64,000 bases of DNA from Mesorhizobium sp. Root102 (lineage in GTDB: Bacteria; Pseudomonadota; Alphaproteobacteria; Rhizobiales; Rhizobiaceae), in contig NZ_LMCP01000048.1 in assembly GCF_001425625.1 (NCBI RefSeq), positions 213,582 through 277,581 of the forward strand, read 5' to 3'. The notes beneath the pieces were generated by a model. That model made no database searches and was not told the origin of the DNA. It saw only the letters and a program-made list of their open reading frames with translations. Both the position numbers and the translations under genes were made by a program. Of this stretch, positions 32,941 to 41,469 are shown one piece after another. How positions within the stretch are numbered: the stretch's first letter is position 1; every line of letters begins with the position of its first letter.

Positions 32941-34140
32941 ATGAAGGAAAAGATCTCGCTCCCCATGGCCCGGCGCATTGCGCTCGCCGCCCAGGGGTTC
33001 CTCGATCCCCGCCCGACCGGCACGCCTGACCGAAGGCATTTTGCCCGCACGCTCTCCCGCACCGGCCTGTTGCAGATCGATTCCGTCAGCGCGGTGGTGC
33101 GCGCTCATTATATGCCACTCTATTCGCGCCTGGGCCCCTACCCGCTCACTCTGCTCGACAACGCGGCCGTGACGCGCAAGCGCACGGTGTTCGAATATTG
33201 GGCGCACGAGGCCTCCTTCCTGCCGGTCGAGACCTACCCGCTGATGCGCTGGCGCATGCAACGCGCCGAGCGCGGCGACGAGATGTATCTGGGCCTCGCC
33301 AAATGGGGCCGCGAGCACGCCGCCTATATCGAAGAGATCTACCGCCAGGTCGCCGAGCGCGGCCCGATCGCCGCTTCCGCGCTGGAAGGCCAGAAAGGCT
33401 CGGGCGGATGGTGGGGCTGGAGCCACGCCAAGCATGCCTTCGAATGGCTGTTCTGGGCTGGGCGCATCACCACGGCGCACCGCCGCGGCTTCGAGCGTTT
33501 CTATGACCTGCCCGAACGCGTGCTGCCGCAGGCGATCCTTGACCTGCCGGTGCCAACGCCTGAGGACGCGCACCGCGAATTGCTGCGCATTTCCGCCCGC
33601 GCCCATGGCGTGGCGACATCAGGCGATTTGCGCGATTATTTCCGCCTGTCCCCGGCCGATATGAAAGGCCGGCTGGAGGAACTGGTTGAAACCGGCGAGC
33701 TGCTGCCGGTGCGCGTCGAAGGCTGGGACAAGCCGGCCTATCTTCATAAAGACGCCCGTTTGCCCCGAAAGATCGAAGCCCGCGCCTTGCTGGCGCCGTT
33801 CGACCCGGTCGTCTTCGAACGTTCGCGCACCGAGCGCCTGTTCGATTTCCACTACCGCATCGAGATCTACACGCCAGCCGACAAGCGGCAATACGGCTAT
33901 TATGTCCTGCCGTTCCTGCTCGGCGACAGGATCGTGGCGCGCGTCGACCTCAAGGCCGATCGGCCTGCGAGCGTGCTGCGCGTCCATGCGGCCTATGCCG
34001 AGCCCGGCGCACCAGCCGAAACCGCTGCTCAGCTCTTCGAGGAATTGAAGCAGATGCAGGGCTGGCTGGGCCTCGAACGCATCGAAGTGACGTCCGCCGG
34101 TGACTTGGGTCCGGCGCTGGCCGACCTGACAGCGTCGTAA
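32941..34140 (+). CDS. winged-helix DNA glycosylase of the YcaQ/AlkX (HTH_42) family
   Basis: The 399-residue protein matches the YcaQ family, whose members unhook interstrand crosslinks. FARTLSRTGLLQIDSVSAVV and RAHYMPLYSRLG at about 45-75 form the conserved QxD-type active region. FEYWAHEASFLPVETYPLMR follows, then ARALLAPFDPVVFERSRTER in the third winged-helix module, and KADRPASVLRVHAAYAEPGA near the end. The start ATG 32941 was taken as the first Met; no strong ribosome site is seen. It is monocistronic, read away from nuoA and toward the cobalamin riboswitch. The function is inferred from the family. Confidence 0.85.
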   Translation: MKEKISLPMARRIALAAQGFLDPRPTGTPDRRHFARTLSRTGLLQIDSVSAVVRAHYMPLYSRLGPYPLTLLDNAAVTRKRTVFEYWAHEASFLPVETYPLMRWRMQRAERGDEMYLGLAKWGREHAAYIEEIYRQVAERGPIAASALEGQKGSGGWWGWSHAKHAFEWLFWAGRITTAHRRGFERFYDLPERVLPQAILDLPVPTPEDAHRELLRISARAHGVATSGDLRDYFRLSPADMKGRLEELVETGELLPVRVEGWDKPAYLHKDARLPRKIEARALLAPFDPVVFERSRTERLFDFHYRIEIYTPADKRQYGYYVLPFLLGDRIVARVDLKADRPASVLRVHAAYAEPGAPAETAAQLFEELKQMQGWLGLERIEVTSAGDLGPALADLTAS

Positions 34141-34182
34141 GCTCGCGTTGACACCGCTGCCCGCAAAAGCCTAAATCCGTTC

Positions 34183-34362
34183 CAGACGGTCTCTTCTCTT
34201 CAACGAGAGGAGCCAAGAGGGAATGCGGTGCGGGATATCTGTCCCAAATCCGCGGCTGTCCCCGCAACTGTAAGCGAAGAGCCAAGGCCGAAAGCCACTG
34301 GGAGGTTCCCGGGAAGGCGGCTACCAAGGCGATGACCCGCGAGCCAGGAGACCTGCCGTCTG
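34183..34362 (+). promoter_or_regulatory. cobalamin riboswitch
   Basis: The sequence has the cobalamin aptamer landmarks in order: AGAGGGAATGCGGTGCGGG, the stretch CCGCGGCTGTCCCCGCAACT, TGTAAGCG, GCCACTGG, CCCGGGAAGGC and the B12 box AGCCAGGAGACCTGCC. The closing stem P1 is CAGACGG (34183-34189) with CCGTCTG (34356-34362). It lies about 50 bases before the first gene of the cob cluster, so it should lower expression of DUF1636, cobW, cobN and following genes when adenosylcobalamin is plentiful. Confidence 0.95.
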
Positions 34363-34380
34363 CGACTGTAGAATCCGATC

Positions 34381-34415
34381 GCCCGGCGGGTTTCCGGGCA
34401 AGGAGCCCGATTTTT
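34381..34415 (+). promoter_or_regulatory. riboswitch expression platform with alternative hairpins over the ribosome site
   Basis: Two mutually exclusive hairpins share bases 34394-34399. GCCCGG (34381-34386) can pair with CCGGGC (34394-34399), leaving AAGGAG (34400-34405) free. Alternatively CGGGC (34395-34399) pairs with GCCCG (34405-34409), holding AGGA in a five-base loop and followed by ATTTTT. The second form both hides the ribosome site of the TTG start at 34414 and resembles a weak terminator. Confidence 0.6.
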
Positions 34416-34842
34416 GGACCACGACAGCAGTTTTTCGGCTGGCACAGCGGATGTTTCGTCCGGCAATGATGATGCCTTGGCCGGCGTCACCGTCATCGTC
34501 TGCGCTTCCTGCCGCGATGAAACCGGCTCCGACGCCCATCCCCGCGCCGGCGAATCGTTGGCGGATGACACCCGCCGCGCCGCATCCGGCGAAAATATTC
34601 GCATCCGCAGCGTTGAATGCCTTGGCAATTGCAAACGGCGCCTCAGCGCCGCGATCCTGCGCGATGGCTGCTGGAGCTATGTCTTCGGCGACTTGACCGC
34701 GACCAGCGGTGCCGACCTCGTCACCGGAGCCAAACTCTTCGCCACCTCGACGGACGGCCTGATCCCGTGGCGCGGCCGTCCCGATAGCCTGAAGCGCGGC
34801 CTCGTTGCCCGCATCCCTCCCCTCAACCTGTTGAAGGACTGA
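34414..34842 (+). CDS. DUF1636 family metal-binding protein, first gene of the cob operon
   Basis: The 142-residue protein has a thioredoxin-like ferredoxin pattern: VTVIVCASCRDETG with CxxC (about 30-33) and SVECLGNCKRRLSAAI with CxxxC (about 70-74). Four Cys of this kind could bind an Fe-S cluster or cobalt. The family is repeatedly found in cobalamin operons, but its role is not established. The start is TTG 34414, since AAGGAG lies eight bases upstream and no ATG fits. Its stop is two bases before cobW. Control is by the upstream riboswitch. Confidence 0.8.
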   Translation: MDHDSSFSAGTADVSSGNDDALAGVTVIVCASCRDETGSDAHPRAGESLADDTRRAASGENIRIRSVECLGNCKRRLSAAILRDGCWSYVFGDLTATSGADLVTGAKLFATSTDGLIPWRGRPDSLKRGLVARIPPLNLLKD

Positions 34843-34844
34843 CC

Positions 34845-35897
34845 ATGACCGCTCCAGATTCGTCCGCCAACCTCTCCCGCGTTCCCTGCACCGTTGTCAC
34901 CGGCTTCCTCGGCGCCGGCAAGACGACGCTGGTCCGCCATCTCCTGGAAAACGCCGGCGGCAAGCGCATTGCCATCATCGTCAACGAATTTGGCGACATC
35001 GGCATCGATGGCGAGATCCTCAAGGGATGCGGCATCGACACCTGTCCGGAGGAAAACATCGTCGAACTGGCCAATGGCTGTATCTGCTGCACCGTCGCCG
35101 ACGATTTCGTTCCGGCGCTCGACCAGATCCTCGCGCTGACGCCGAGGGTCGACCACATCCTGATCGAGACCTCGGGCCTCGCGCTGCCCAAGCCGTTGGT
35201 CCAGGCTTTCCAGTGGCCGAGCGTGAAAAGCCGGGTGACCGTCGACGGCGTCATCGCCGTGGTCGACGGGCCGGCATTGGCCGAGGGTCGCGTCGCCAAC
35301 GACATGGATGCCTTGCAGGCGCAGCGCGCCCAGGATGAGACGCTCGACCACGACGACCCGGTGGAAGAAGTGTTCGAGGACCAGATCGCCTGCGCCGACC
35401 TGATTATCCTGTCGAAAAGCGATTTGATGGACGCCGCCGGCACCGACCGCGCCAACGCCATCATCAACGAACACTCCGCCCGCGCGGTGAAGATCGTGCC
35501 GACATCGCATGGCAAGGTCGATCCCTCGGTGCTGCTCGGGCTCGGTCTGGCGGTCGAAGACGACATCGAGAACCGCAAGTCCCATCATGACGGCGCCTTC
35601 GACCATGAGCATGACGACTTCGACACCTTCATCGTCGACATTGCCTCGATCGCCAATCCCGATGATCTGGCGAAACGCGTCGCCACCGTCGCCGAAGAAG
35701 AGAACGTGTTGCGCGTGAAAGGCTTCGTCGAGGTCGGCGGCAAGCCGATGCGGCTCTTGCTGCAGGCGGTCGGGCCGCGCGTCAATCATTACTATGACCG
35801 CGCCTGGACCGCCGAGGATGACCGCCGCTCGCGCCTCGTCGTAATCGGGCTGAAGGGGCTGAACCGCCCGGCGATCGAGCGTATCCTTGCCGGCTGA
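34845..35897 (+). CDS. cobW: CobW, COG0523 GTPase of cobalamin synthesis
   Basis: The 350-residue metallochaperone GTPase has Walker A GFLGAGKTTLVRH, the metal site CICCTV (CxCC), the Walker B-like ETSGLALPKPL and the guanine motif LSKSD. A His/Asp-rich stretch, HHDGAFDHEHDDFD (about 248-261), fits metal loading. The C-terminal domain includes LRVKGFVEVGGKPMRLLLQA. It is thought to deliver cobalt to the CobN chelatase, which is encoded just downstream (18 bases). The start ATG 34845 follows the DUF1636 stop by two bases. Confidence 0.94.
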   Translation: MTAPDSSANLSRVPCTVVTGFLGAGKTTLVRHLLENAGGKRIAIIVNEFGDIGIDGEILKGCGIDTCPEENIVELANGCICCTVADDFVPALDQILALTPRVDHILIETSGLALPKPLVQAFQWPSVKSRVTVDGVIAVVDGPALAEGRVANDMDALQAQRAQDETLDHDDPVEEVFEDQIACADLIILSKSDLMDAAGTDRANAIINEHSARAVKIVPTSHGKVDPSVLLGLGLAVEDDIENRKSHHDGAFDHEHDDFDTFIVDIASIANPDDLAKRVATVAEEENVLRVKGFVEVGGKPMRLLLQAVGPRVNHYYDRAWTAEDDRRSRLVVIGLKGLNRPAIERILAG

Positions 35898-35915
35898 TTT
35901 CGGACACGGGTCGCG

Positions 35916-38900
35916 ATGCACATCCTAACCACGACATCCGCCTCGCTCGACGACCTCGCCGAGCCGGTCGATCTGCGGCAGACGCCGGCGGATATCGTGG
36001 CGCTGTCCTTCACCGACAGCGATCTCGCCGGATTGGCGGCGGCCTGGAAGGCCGACGCCGAACGCCTGCCCTCGATGCGGCTGGCCGCGCTGCGCGACCT
36101 GCGCCATCCCATGTCCGTCGACCTCTGGGTCGACAGCGTCGCCCGCCACGCCAAGATCATCCTCGTGCGCATCCTCGGCGGCTACGACTGGTGGCGCTAC
36201 GGCTGCGACCAGCTTGCCTCGACCGCCCGCGAACGCGGCATAAAACTGGCGCTGCTGCCCGGCGAATGCCGAGATGAGGATCTGCGCCTGATCGAAGCCT
36301 CGACGCTGCCGCGCGAGGAGTTGGACGGCCTGCTCGATTATTTCCGCGAGGGCGGCCCGGCGAATATGAGCGCGCTGGTGCAGAAGTTGGCGGGGTTGGC
36401 GGGACAGGATGCGGTTGCTGCAGAGCCGGTCACTGTGCCAAAAGTTGGCTACTACGAACCCGGCCGCGGCGTCGTCCCCCTGCCCCTCGAGGGGGAGGGA
36501 AAGGTCGTGCCGATCCTGTTCTACCGATCGATGCTGCTCGCCGCTGATGTCGCGCCCATCGATGCCCTGTTTGAGGCGCTCCGCCAGCGCGGCATCAACC
36601 CGGTCCCCATTTTCGTCTCCAGCCTGAAGGACCCGGCATCGCTGGCGTTCGTGGAAACAGCACTGGCCGCGCTGAAACCCGCGGCCATCATCACCGCGAC
36701 CGCTTTCGCGTCCGGCGCCGAGCCCGGCGTTGAAACCCTGTTCGACCGCGCCCGCGTGCCCGTCTTCCAGGTCATTGTCGCCACCACCCGCCGCGACATC
36801 TGGGAGAACAACCAGCGCGGCCTGGCGCCCGCCGACCTTGCCATGCATGTCGTGCTGCCCGAACTCGACGGCCGCATCTTGGCCGGCGCCATTTCCTTCA
36901 AGGGCGAGAGCGATGTCGATCCGGCGCTTGGCCACCGCGCCTTCGCCAACCGGCCGGAAGCGGATCGTGTGGCGCAAGTTGCTGACCGCGTCGCGGCCTT
37001 CATCCGACTACGGGAGACGCCCCGCGCCCAGCGCAAGCTCGCCATCCTGATCCCGGATTATCCGAGCGCGCCCGGCCGAACCGGCTACGCCGTCGGCCTC
37101 GATGTGCCGTCCAGCGTGCTGGCGATGCTGCATGATCTGAGCGAACAGGGCTATGGAGTTGAAGGGATACCGGAGACGCCGCGGGCGTTGCTGGGGCTGC
37201 TGGAGCGCGGCAATGATGGGCTGGGGCTGGACGACTATCGGGACTTCTCAAAGGGCCTGCCGATTGAGGCTGTTGCTGCAGTCGAAGCTGCATGGGGAGC
37301 GGCCGATACTTCACCCTCCCCCTTGTGGGGAGGGTCGGTTCGCGACATTCGCGAAGCGGATGGCGCGAACCGGGGTGGGGGTAGCGGCGCACCACCCCCA
37401 CCCGGCCCTGCGGGCCACCCTCCCCACAAGGGGGAGGGTAAGAGCGCTTTCCCCTTCCGCGCCGCGACCTTCGGAAACATCACCGTCGCGCTGGCCCCAG
37501 ACCGCGGCCGCTCCGCCGACCGCCGCGCCGATTACCACGACCCGACACTGCCGCCGCGCCATGCGCTGATCGCTTTCGGTCTGTGGCTGCGCAGCTCGCT
37601 CGGCGTCCACGCGCTCGTCCATGTCGGCGCGCACGGCACCCTGGAGTGGCTGCCGGGTAAGACGGTTGCGCTTTCGGAAAACTGCTTTCCCGAAATCGTC
37701 ACCGGCCCCTTGCCCGTCATCTATCCTTTCATCGTCTCCAACCCCGGCGAGGCTGCACAGGCCAAGCGGCGCATCGCCGCCGTCACCCTTGGCCATCTGC
37801 CGCCGCCCCTGACCGGCGCCGGACTGGACGAGGACCAGCACAAGCTCGAGCGGCTGGTCGACGAATACGCCCAGGCCGACGGGCTCGACCGTCGCCGCCG
37901 CGACCGCCTGGCAAAACTGATCGTCGACACCGCGCAAAAAACCGGCCTCGCCACCGAAGCCGGCGTCGCCAGGACCGACGCGCCCGATGAAGCGCTACGC
38001 CGAATCGATGCCTGGCTCTGCGATCTCAAGGATTTCGCCATAAAGGACGGGCTGCATATCTACGGCCGCGCTCCGGAGGACGAGCCTGACGCCATGCGGC
38101 GACAAAGCGCTGAAGCCGAGAAGACGGCGCTGCTCGCCGCGCTCGATGGCCGCCACGTCAAGGCCGGTCCGGCCGGCGCGCCTGCGCGCGGCCGATCCGA
38201 TGTTCTGCCCACCGGCCGCAACCTGTTCACGTCGGACCCGCGCACCATGCCGACGCCGACCGCCTATGATCTGGGCAAGGCAGCGGCGGAGGAAGTCGTG
38301 CGCGGCTACATGCAGTCGCATGGCGACTGGCCGCGCTCGCTGGTGATCGATCTCTGGGGCTCGGCATCGCTGCGCACCGGCGGCGAGGAGATCGCTCAAG
38401 GGTTGGCGCTGATGGGCTGCCGGCCGCAATGGGATGCGGCCACTGGCCGCATCACCGGCATCGAGGTATTACCTCCCGCCGCGCTCGGCCGGCCGCGCGT
38501 CGATGTCACCTGGCGCATATCAGGCCTGTTTCGCGACATGTTTCCGACCCAGATTGCGCTGATCGATGCCGCCGCCAACGCCGTTGCCGCCCGCGACGAG
38601 GAGGATTCGGAAAACCCGCTCGCGGCCAAAACCCGCGCCGACGGCAAGATCAGCCCGCGCATCTTCGGCACTTCGCCCGGCACCTACGGCGCCGGTGTCG
38701 AGGATCTTTTGTCCTCCGGCGACTGGGCGGCACGCGAAGAGATCGGCCGCGCCTATCTCGACGCCACATCGCATGCCTATGGCGGCTCCGAAGGTGAAGG
38801 CGTCTTGGCGCCCGGTGCCTTCGAGGGCCGCATCGCCGAGGCCGATCTTCTCGTCCACACCGGCGACGATCCCGGCCGCGACATCCTCGAGGGCTCCTCC

Positions 38901-39374
38901 GATGTCGCCTTCATCGGCGGCTTCTCGGCGGCCTTGGCAACTCTCGGCAGGAATGCCGACGTCATCGTGCTCGACACCACGGACCCGCAAAAGCCGAGGC
39001 CACGCTCGGTCAGCGAGGCCGTATCGCGTGTCGTGCGTGCCCGCGCCGTCAATCCACGCTTCATATCAGGCCAGATGCGCCACGGCCCGCGTGGCGCCTC
39101 CGAATTTGCCGAAACCGTCGACCGGCTGGTCGGCTTTGCCGAAACCACCCACGCCATTTCGGGAACGCTGATCGAGGCGGTGCATGACTCCTATCTCGGC
39201 GATCCGGCTGTCCGCGCCTTCATCCTGCGCGAGAACCCCGCCGCCGCGAAAGTCATCGCCGAGCGCTTGCTGTCGGCGCGCCGGCGTGGCCTGTGGCATC
39301 CCTTGCGCAATTCCATCGACGACGATCTCACGGCCCTGATTGCTGAGGCAGAAGCACTTGGGGTGGCGGCATGA
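35916..39374 (+). CDS. cobN: aerobic cobaltochelatase subunit CobN
   Basis: The 1152-residue large subunit inserts cobalt into hydrogenobyrinic acid a,c-diamide with the CobS and CobT ATPase subunits, which are not in this window. The chelatase segments ILGGYDWWRYGCDQL, VHVGAHGTLEWLPGKTVALS, FGTSPGTYGAGVEDLL and MRHGPRGASEFAETVDRLVG are clear. Residues about 467-508 (ending in HPPHKGEGK) do not belong to the family. They are the in-frame translation of a 127-bp palindromic repeat at 37313-37439. A shorter palindrome at 36478-36499 encodes LPLEGEG. The protein is somewhat shorter than the roughly 1275-residue Pseudomonas denitrificans enzyme. It overlaps cobG by four bases. Confidence 0.95.
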   Translation: MHILTTTSASLDDLAEPVDLRQTPADIVALSFTDSDLAGLAAAWKADAERLPSMRLAALRDLRHPMSVDLWVDSVARHAKIILVRILGGYDWWRYGCDQLASTARERGIKLALLPGECRDEDLRLIEASTLPREELDGLLDYFREGGPANMSALVQKLAGLAGQDAVAAEPVTVPKVGYYEPGRGVVPLPLEGEGKVVPILFYRSMLLAADVAPIDALFEALRQRGINPVPIFVSSLKDPASLAFVETALAALKPAAIITATAFASGAEPGVETLFDRARVPVFQVIVATTRRDIWENNQRGLAPADLAMHVVLPELDGRILAGAISFKGESDVDPALGHRAFANRPEADRVAQVADRVAAFIRLRETPRAQRKLAILIPDYPSAPGRTGYAVGLDVPSSVLAMLHDLSEQGYGVEGIPETPRALLGLLERGNDGLGLDDYRDFSKGLPIEAVAAVEAAWGAADTSPSPLWGGSVRDIREADGANRGGGSGAPPPPGPAGHPPHKGEGKSAFPFRAATFGNITVALAPDRGRSADRRADYHDPTLPPRHALIAFGLWLRSSLGVHALVHVGAHGTLEWLPGKTVALSENCFPEIVTGPLPVIYPFIVSNPGEAAQAKRRIAAVTLGHLPPPLTGAGLDEDQHKLERLVDEYAQADGLDRRRRDRLAKLIVDTAQKTGLATEAGVARTDAPDEALRRIDAWLCDLKDFAIKDGLHIYGRAPEDEPDAMRRQSAEAEKTALLAALDGRHVKAGPAGAPARGRSDVLPTGRNLFTSDPRTMPTPTAYDLGKAAAEEVVRGYMQSHGDWPRSLVIDLWGSASLRTGGEEIAQGLALMGCRPQWDAATGRITGIEVLPPAALGRPRVDVTWRISGLFRDMFPTQIALIDAAANAVAARDEEDSENPLAAKTRADGKISPRIFGTSPGTYGAGVEDLLSSGDWAAREEIGRAYLDATSHAYGGSEGEGVLAPGAFEGRIAEADLLVHTGDDPGRDILEGSSDVAFIGGFSAALATLGRNADVIVLDTTDPQKPRPRSVSEAVSRVVRARAVNPRFISGQMRHGPRGASEFAETVDRLVGFAETTHAISGTLIEAVHDSYLGDPAVRAFILRENPAAAKVIAERLLSARRRGLWHPLRNSIDDDLTALIAEAEALGVAA
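36478..36499. repeat. short palindrome inside cobN
   Basis: CCCTGCCCCTC (36478-36488) and GAGGGGGAGGG (36489-36499) form an 11-bp inverted repeat with one mismatch. The C/G-rich arms resemble the ends of the larger element at 37313-37439. It encodes LPLEGEG in a variable stretch of CobN, so it may be the trace of another repeat insertion. Confidence 0.5.
37313..37439. repeat. 127-bp palindromic repeat element inserted in frame in cobN
   Basis: Perfect 23-bp terminal inverted repeats (37313-37335 and 37417-37439) begin ACCCTCCCC and end GGGAGGGT; each is itself nearly palindromic. Inside are further complementary pairs, CGGTTCGCG with CGCGAACCG (37336-37344, 37364-37372) and G-rich against C-rich runs around 37373-37403, so the whole unit folds on itself. 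I recognise CCCTCCCC-CTTGTGGGGAGGG as a common alphaproteobacterial intergenic repeat. Here it is translated within CobN without a stop or frame change. Confidence 0.9.
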
Positions 39375-40834
39375 ACGCCTTCTCGCGCCGTGGCGCCTGC
39401 CCGGCTCTGGCAGCCCCCATGCAGACCGGCGACGGCCTGCTGGTACGGCTCAACCCTGTCGCTGGAGGGTTGTCGCCAGAGTCGTTGATCGGACTAGCCG
39501 AATCCGCTCTGCGGCACGGCAACGGCATCATGGAAGTCACCGCGCGCGGCAGCCTGCAGATACGCGGACTGACGGCGGAAAGCGCTCAGTTGCTGGCGAC
39601 GGAGGTCGATGCGTTGGGCATCGCGGTGCGCACCGGCGTGCCGGTCGAGACCGGGCCGCTGGCCGGCATAGATCCGCAAGAGATTGCCGATCCCCGGCCG
39701 CCGGCTGAACAGATCAGGACGGCGGTCGAAGAAGCAGGTCTGACGCAACGGCTCGGGCCGAAGGTGTCGGTCATTGTCGACGGCAGCGGACAACTGACCA
39801 TGGATACTCTGACCGCAGATGTGCGGCTTGCTGCAACGCGAACCGATGCGGGAGTTCGGTGGCGGGTGGCTGTCGCGGGTGACGGGCAGAATGCACGGCC
39901 GCTTGTCACGGTGGAAGACGATGCAGCGCGCGATATTGCCGTTGCCGTGCTCAGAATGATTGCCGAGAAAGGCCGTGAGGCTCGTGCGAGGGATTTGTCG
40001 GAGCGGCAATTGGCTTATCTCGCAGGCTGGCATTCTGTGGCGCCCCCCTCTGTCCTGCCGGACATCTCCCCCACGAGGGGGGAGATCGCTCATTCACGCT
40101 CACCTTCGCCAATTTCCATGGCTTCGGAGGGAGGGCCGGCGCCCGGGCTGCCAATCTCCCCCCTCGTGGGGGAGATGTCCGGCAGGACAGAGGGGGGCGC
40201 GAAGGAACTCCGCCCGATCGGAATTTTCGACCTCGCCGAGGCCGGTATCGCCCTCGGCATCGCCCTGCCCTATGGCAGCATGCCAGCGGACAAAATCATC
40301 GCGCTCACCCAAAGCGCCATCACCCTCGACACAACCGAAATCCGCCTCGCCCCAGGCCGCGCCCTGTTGTTCCTCGGACAGCCATCGTCCGCCAACCGCG
40401 CCCTCCAGCACACCGCCGCCACCCTCGGCTTCGTCACCTCCCCCGCCGACCCGCGCACGCGCATCGCCGCGTGCCCCGGCACGCCGGCCTGCGCCTCCGG
40501 GCGGATCGCCACGCGCGACATTGCCGAGACGATTGCCGCCGAAAACGCCGATAGTCTCGACTTCACCCTGCACGTTTCCGGATGCGCCAAGGGCTGCGCC
40601 CACCCCGGCTCGGCAGCGCTGACGATAGTCGGCGGCGAAAACGGAGCCGGACTTGTCGTGAACGCGACGGCAAAGGCCCTTCCTGCGGGCTACAGGCCGG
40701 GCTATGACGCCGCGCGCGGCATCAGCCGCGTCGCGGCACTGATCCGCAGCACACGATATCAAGGCGAAACCGCCGCCGCTTGCCTGACAAGGCTCGGGCC
40801 GGCGGCTATCGCCGAGGCTTACCGACAGGAATGA
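39371..40834 (+). CDS. cobG: precorrin-3B synthase CobG
   Basis: The 487-residue sirohaem/Fe-S-type enzyme uses oxygen to hydroxylate precorrin-3A and form the lactone, the step that marks the aerobic pathway. The nitrite/sulphite reductase-like half domains are seen in GNGIMEVTARGSLQIRGLT. The cluster ligands are in AACPGTPACASGRIATRD and LHVSGCAKGCAHPGSAAL. Residues about 224-277 (starting APPSVLPDISPTRGE) are foreign: they are the in-frame translation of a 161-bp palindromic element. ATG 39371 overlaps the cobN stop. Confidence 0.94.
   Translation: MNAFSRRGACPALAAPMQTGDGLLVRLNPVAGGLSPESLIGLAESALRHGNGIMEVTARGSLQIRGLTAESAQLLATEVDALGIAVRTGVPVETGPLAGIDPQEIADPRPPAEQIRTAVEEAGLTQRLGPKVSVIVDGSGQLTMDTLTADVRLAATRTDAGVRWRVAVAGDGQNARPLVTVEDDAARDIAVAVLRMIAEKGREARARDLSERQLAYLAGWHSVAPPSVLPDISPTRGEIAHSRSPSPISMASEGGPAPGLPISPLVGEMSGRTEGGAKELRPIGIFDLAEAGIALGIALPYGSMPADKIIALTQSAITLDTTEIRLAPGRALLFLGQPSSANRALQHTAATLGFVTSPADPRTRIAACPGTPACASGRIATRDIAETIAAENADSLDFTLHVSGCAKGCAHPGSAALTIVGGENGAGLVVNATAKALPAGYRPGYDAARGISRVAALIRSTRYQGETAAACLTRLGPAAIAEAYRQE
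40040..40200. repeat. 161-bp palindromic repeat element inserted in frame in cobG
   Basis: Bases 40040-40086 and 40154-40200 are perfect 47-bp inverted repeats (GCGCCCCCCTCTGTCCTGCC at the outer end, inner end CACGAGGGGGGAGAT). They surround 67 bases of unrelated sequence. Each arm also contains an inner short palindrome (ATCTCCCCCACGAGGGGGGAGAT). This repeat is distinct from the one in cobN. It is read in frame as ISPTRGE...SPLVGEMSGRTEGG, phrases I recall from other Mesorhizobium proteins, which suggests a dispersed family. Confidence 0.92.
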
Positions 40835-40836
40835 GC

Positions 40837-41469
40837 ATGGCCGCCTACGACTATATCCATGACGGTACGGCGATATATGAGCGCTCCTTCGCCATCATCC
40901 GCGCCGAGGCTGATCTGTCGCGCTTCTCCGATGCCGAGGCCGATGTCGCCATCCGCATGATCCATGCCTGCGGCCAGGTCGAAGCATCAAGTCATTTTGT
41001 GTTCTCCACCGATTTCGTTGCCGCCGCGCGCACCGCTCTGGCGGCTGGCTCGCCAATTTTCTGCGACGCGGAAATGGTCTCGCACGGCGTCACCCGCGCC
41101 CGGCTTCCGGCCGGCAATGAGGTGATCTGCACCTTGCGCGACCCGCGCACGAACGACATCGCCAGGGAGATCGGCAACACCCGTTCGGCCGCCGCGATCG
41201 ACCTGTGGGGCGAGCGCATGGCGGGGTCGGTGGTCGCCATCGGCAATGCGCCGACCGCGCTGTTCTATTTGCTGGAGAAACTGCGCGACGGCGCGCCGAA
41301 GCCTGCCGCCATCATCGGCATGCCGGTCGGTTTCGTCGGTGCGGCCGAATCGAAGGACGCGCTGGCCGAGAATTCCTACGGCGTGCCCTACGCCATCGTG
41401 CGCGGCCGGCTTGGCGGCAGCGCCATGACCGCCGCCGCGCTCAATTCATTGGCGAGGCCCGGCCTGTGA
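40837..41469 (+). CDS. cobH: precorrin-8X methylmutase CobH
   Basis: The 210-residue enzyme moves the C11 methyl group to C12, giving hydrogenobyrinate. IRMIHACGQVEASSHFVFS with the catalytic His, FCDAEMVSHGVTRARLP, and IIGMPVGFVGAAESKDAL are typical. I chose ATG 40837, which has AGGA six bases upstream; ATG 40831 overlaps the cobG stop but lacks spacing for a ribosome site. Its TGA overlaps the GTG start of cobI. Confidence 0.95.
   Translation: MAAYDYIHDGTAIYERSFAIIRAEADLSRFSDAEADVAIRMIHACGQVEASSHFVFSTDFVAAARTALAAGSPIFCDAEMVSHGVTRARLPAGNEVICTLRDPRTNDIAREIGNTRSAAAIDLWGERMAGSVVAIGNAPTALFYLLEKLRDGAPKPAAIIGMPVGFVGAAESKDALAENSYGVPYAIVRGRLGGSAMTAAALNSLARPGL

Noticed and set aside
36478..40200. 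Insertion-sequence copies in cobN and cobG
   Set aside because: The units have no transposase and no flanking duplication I can define; they are short palindromic repeats, not insertion sequences.
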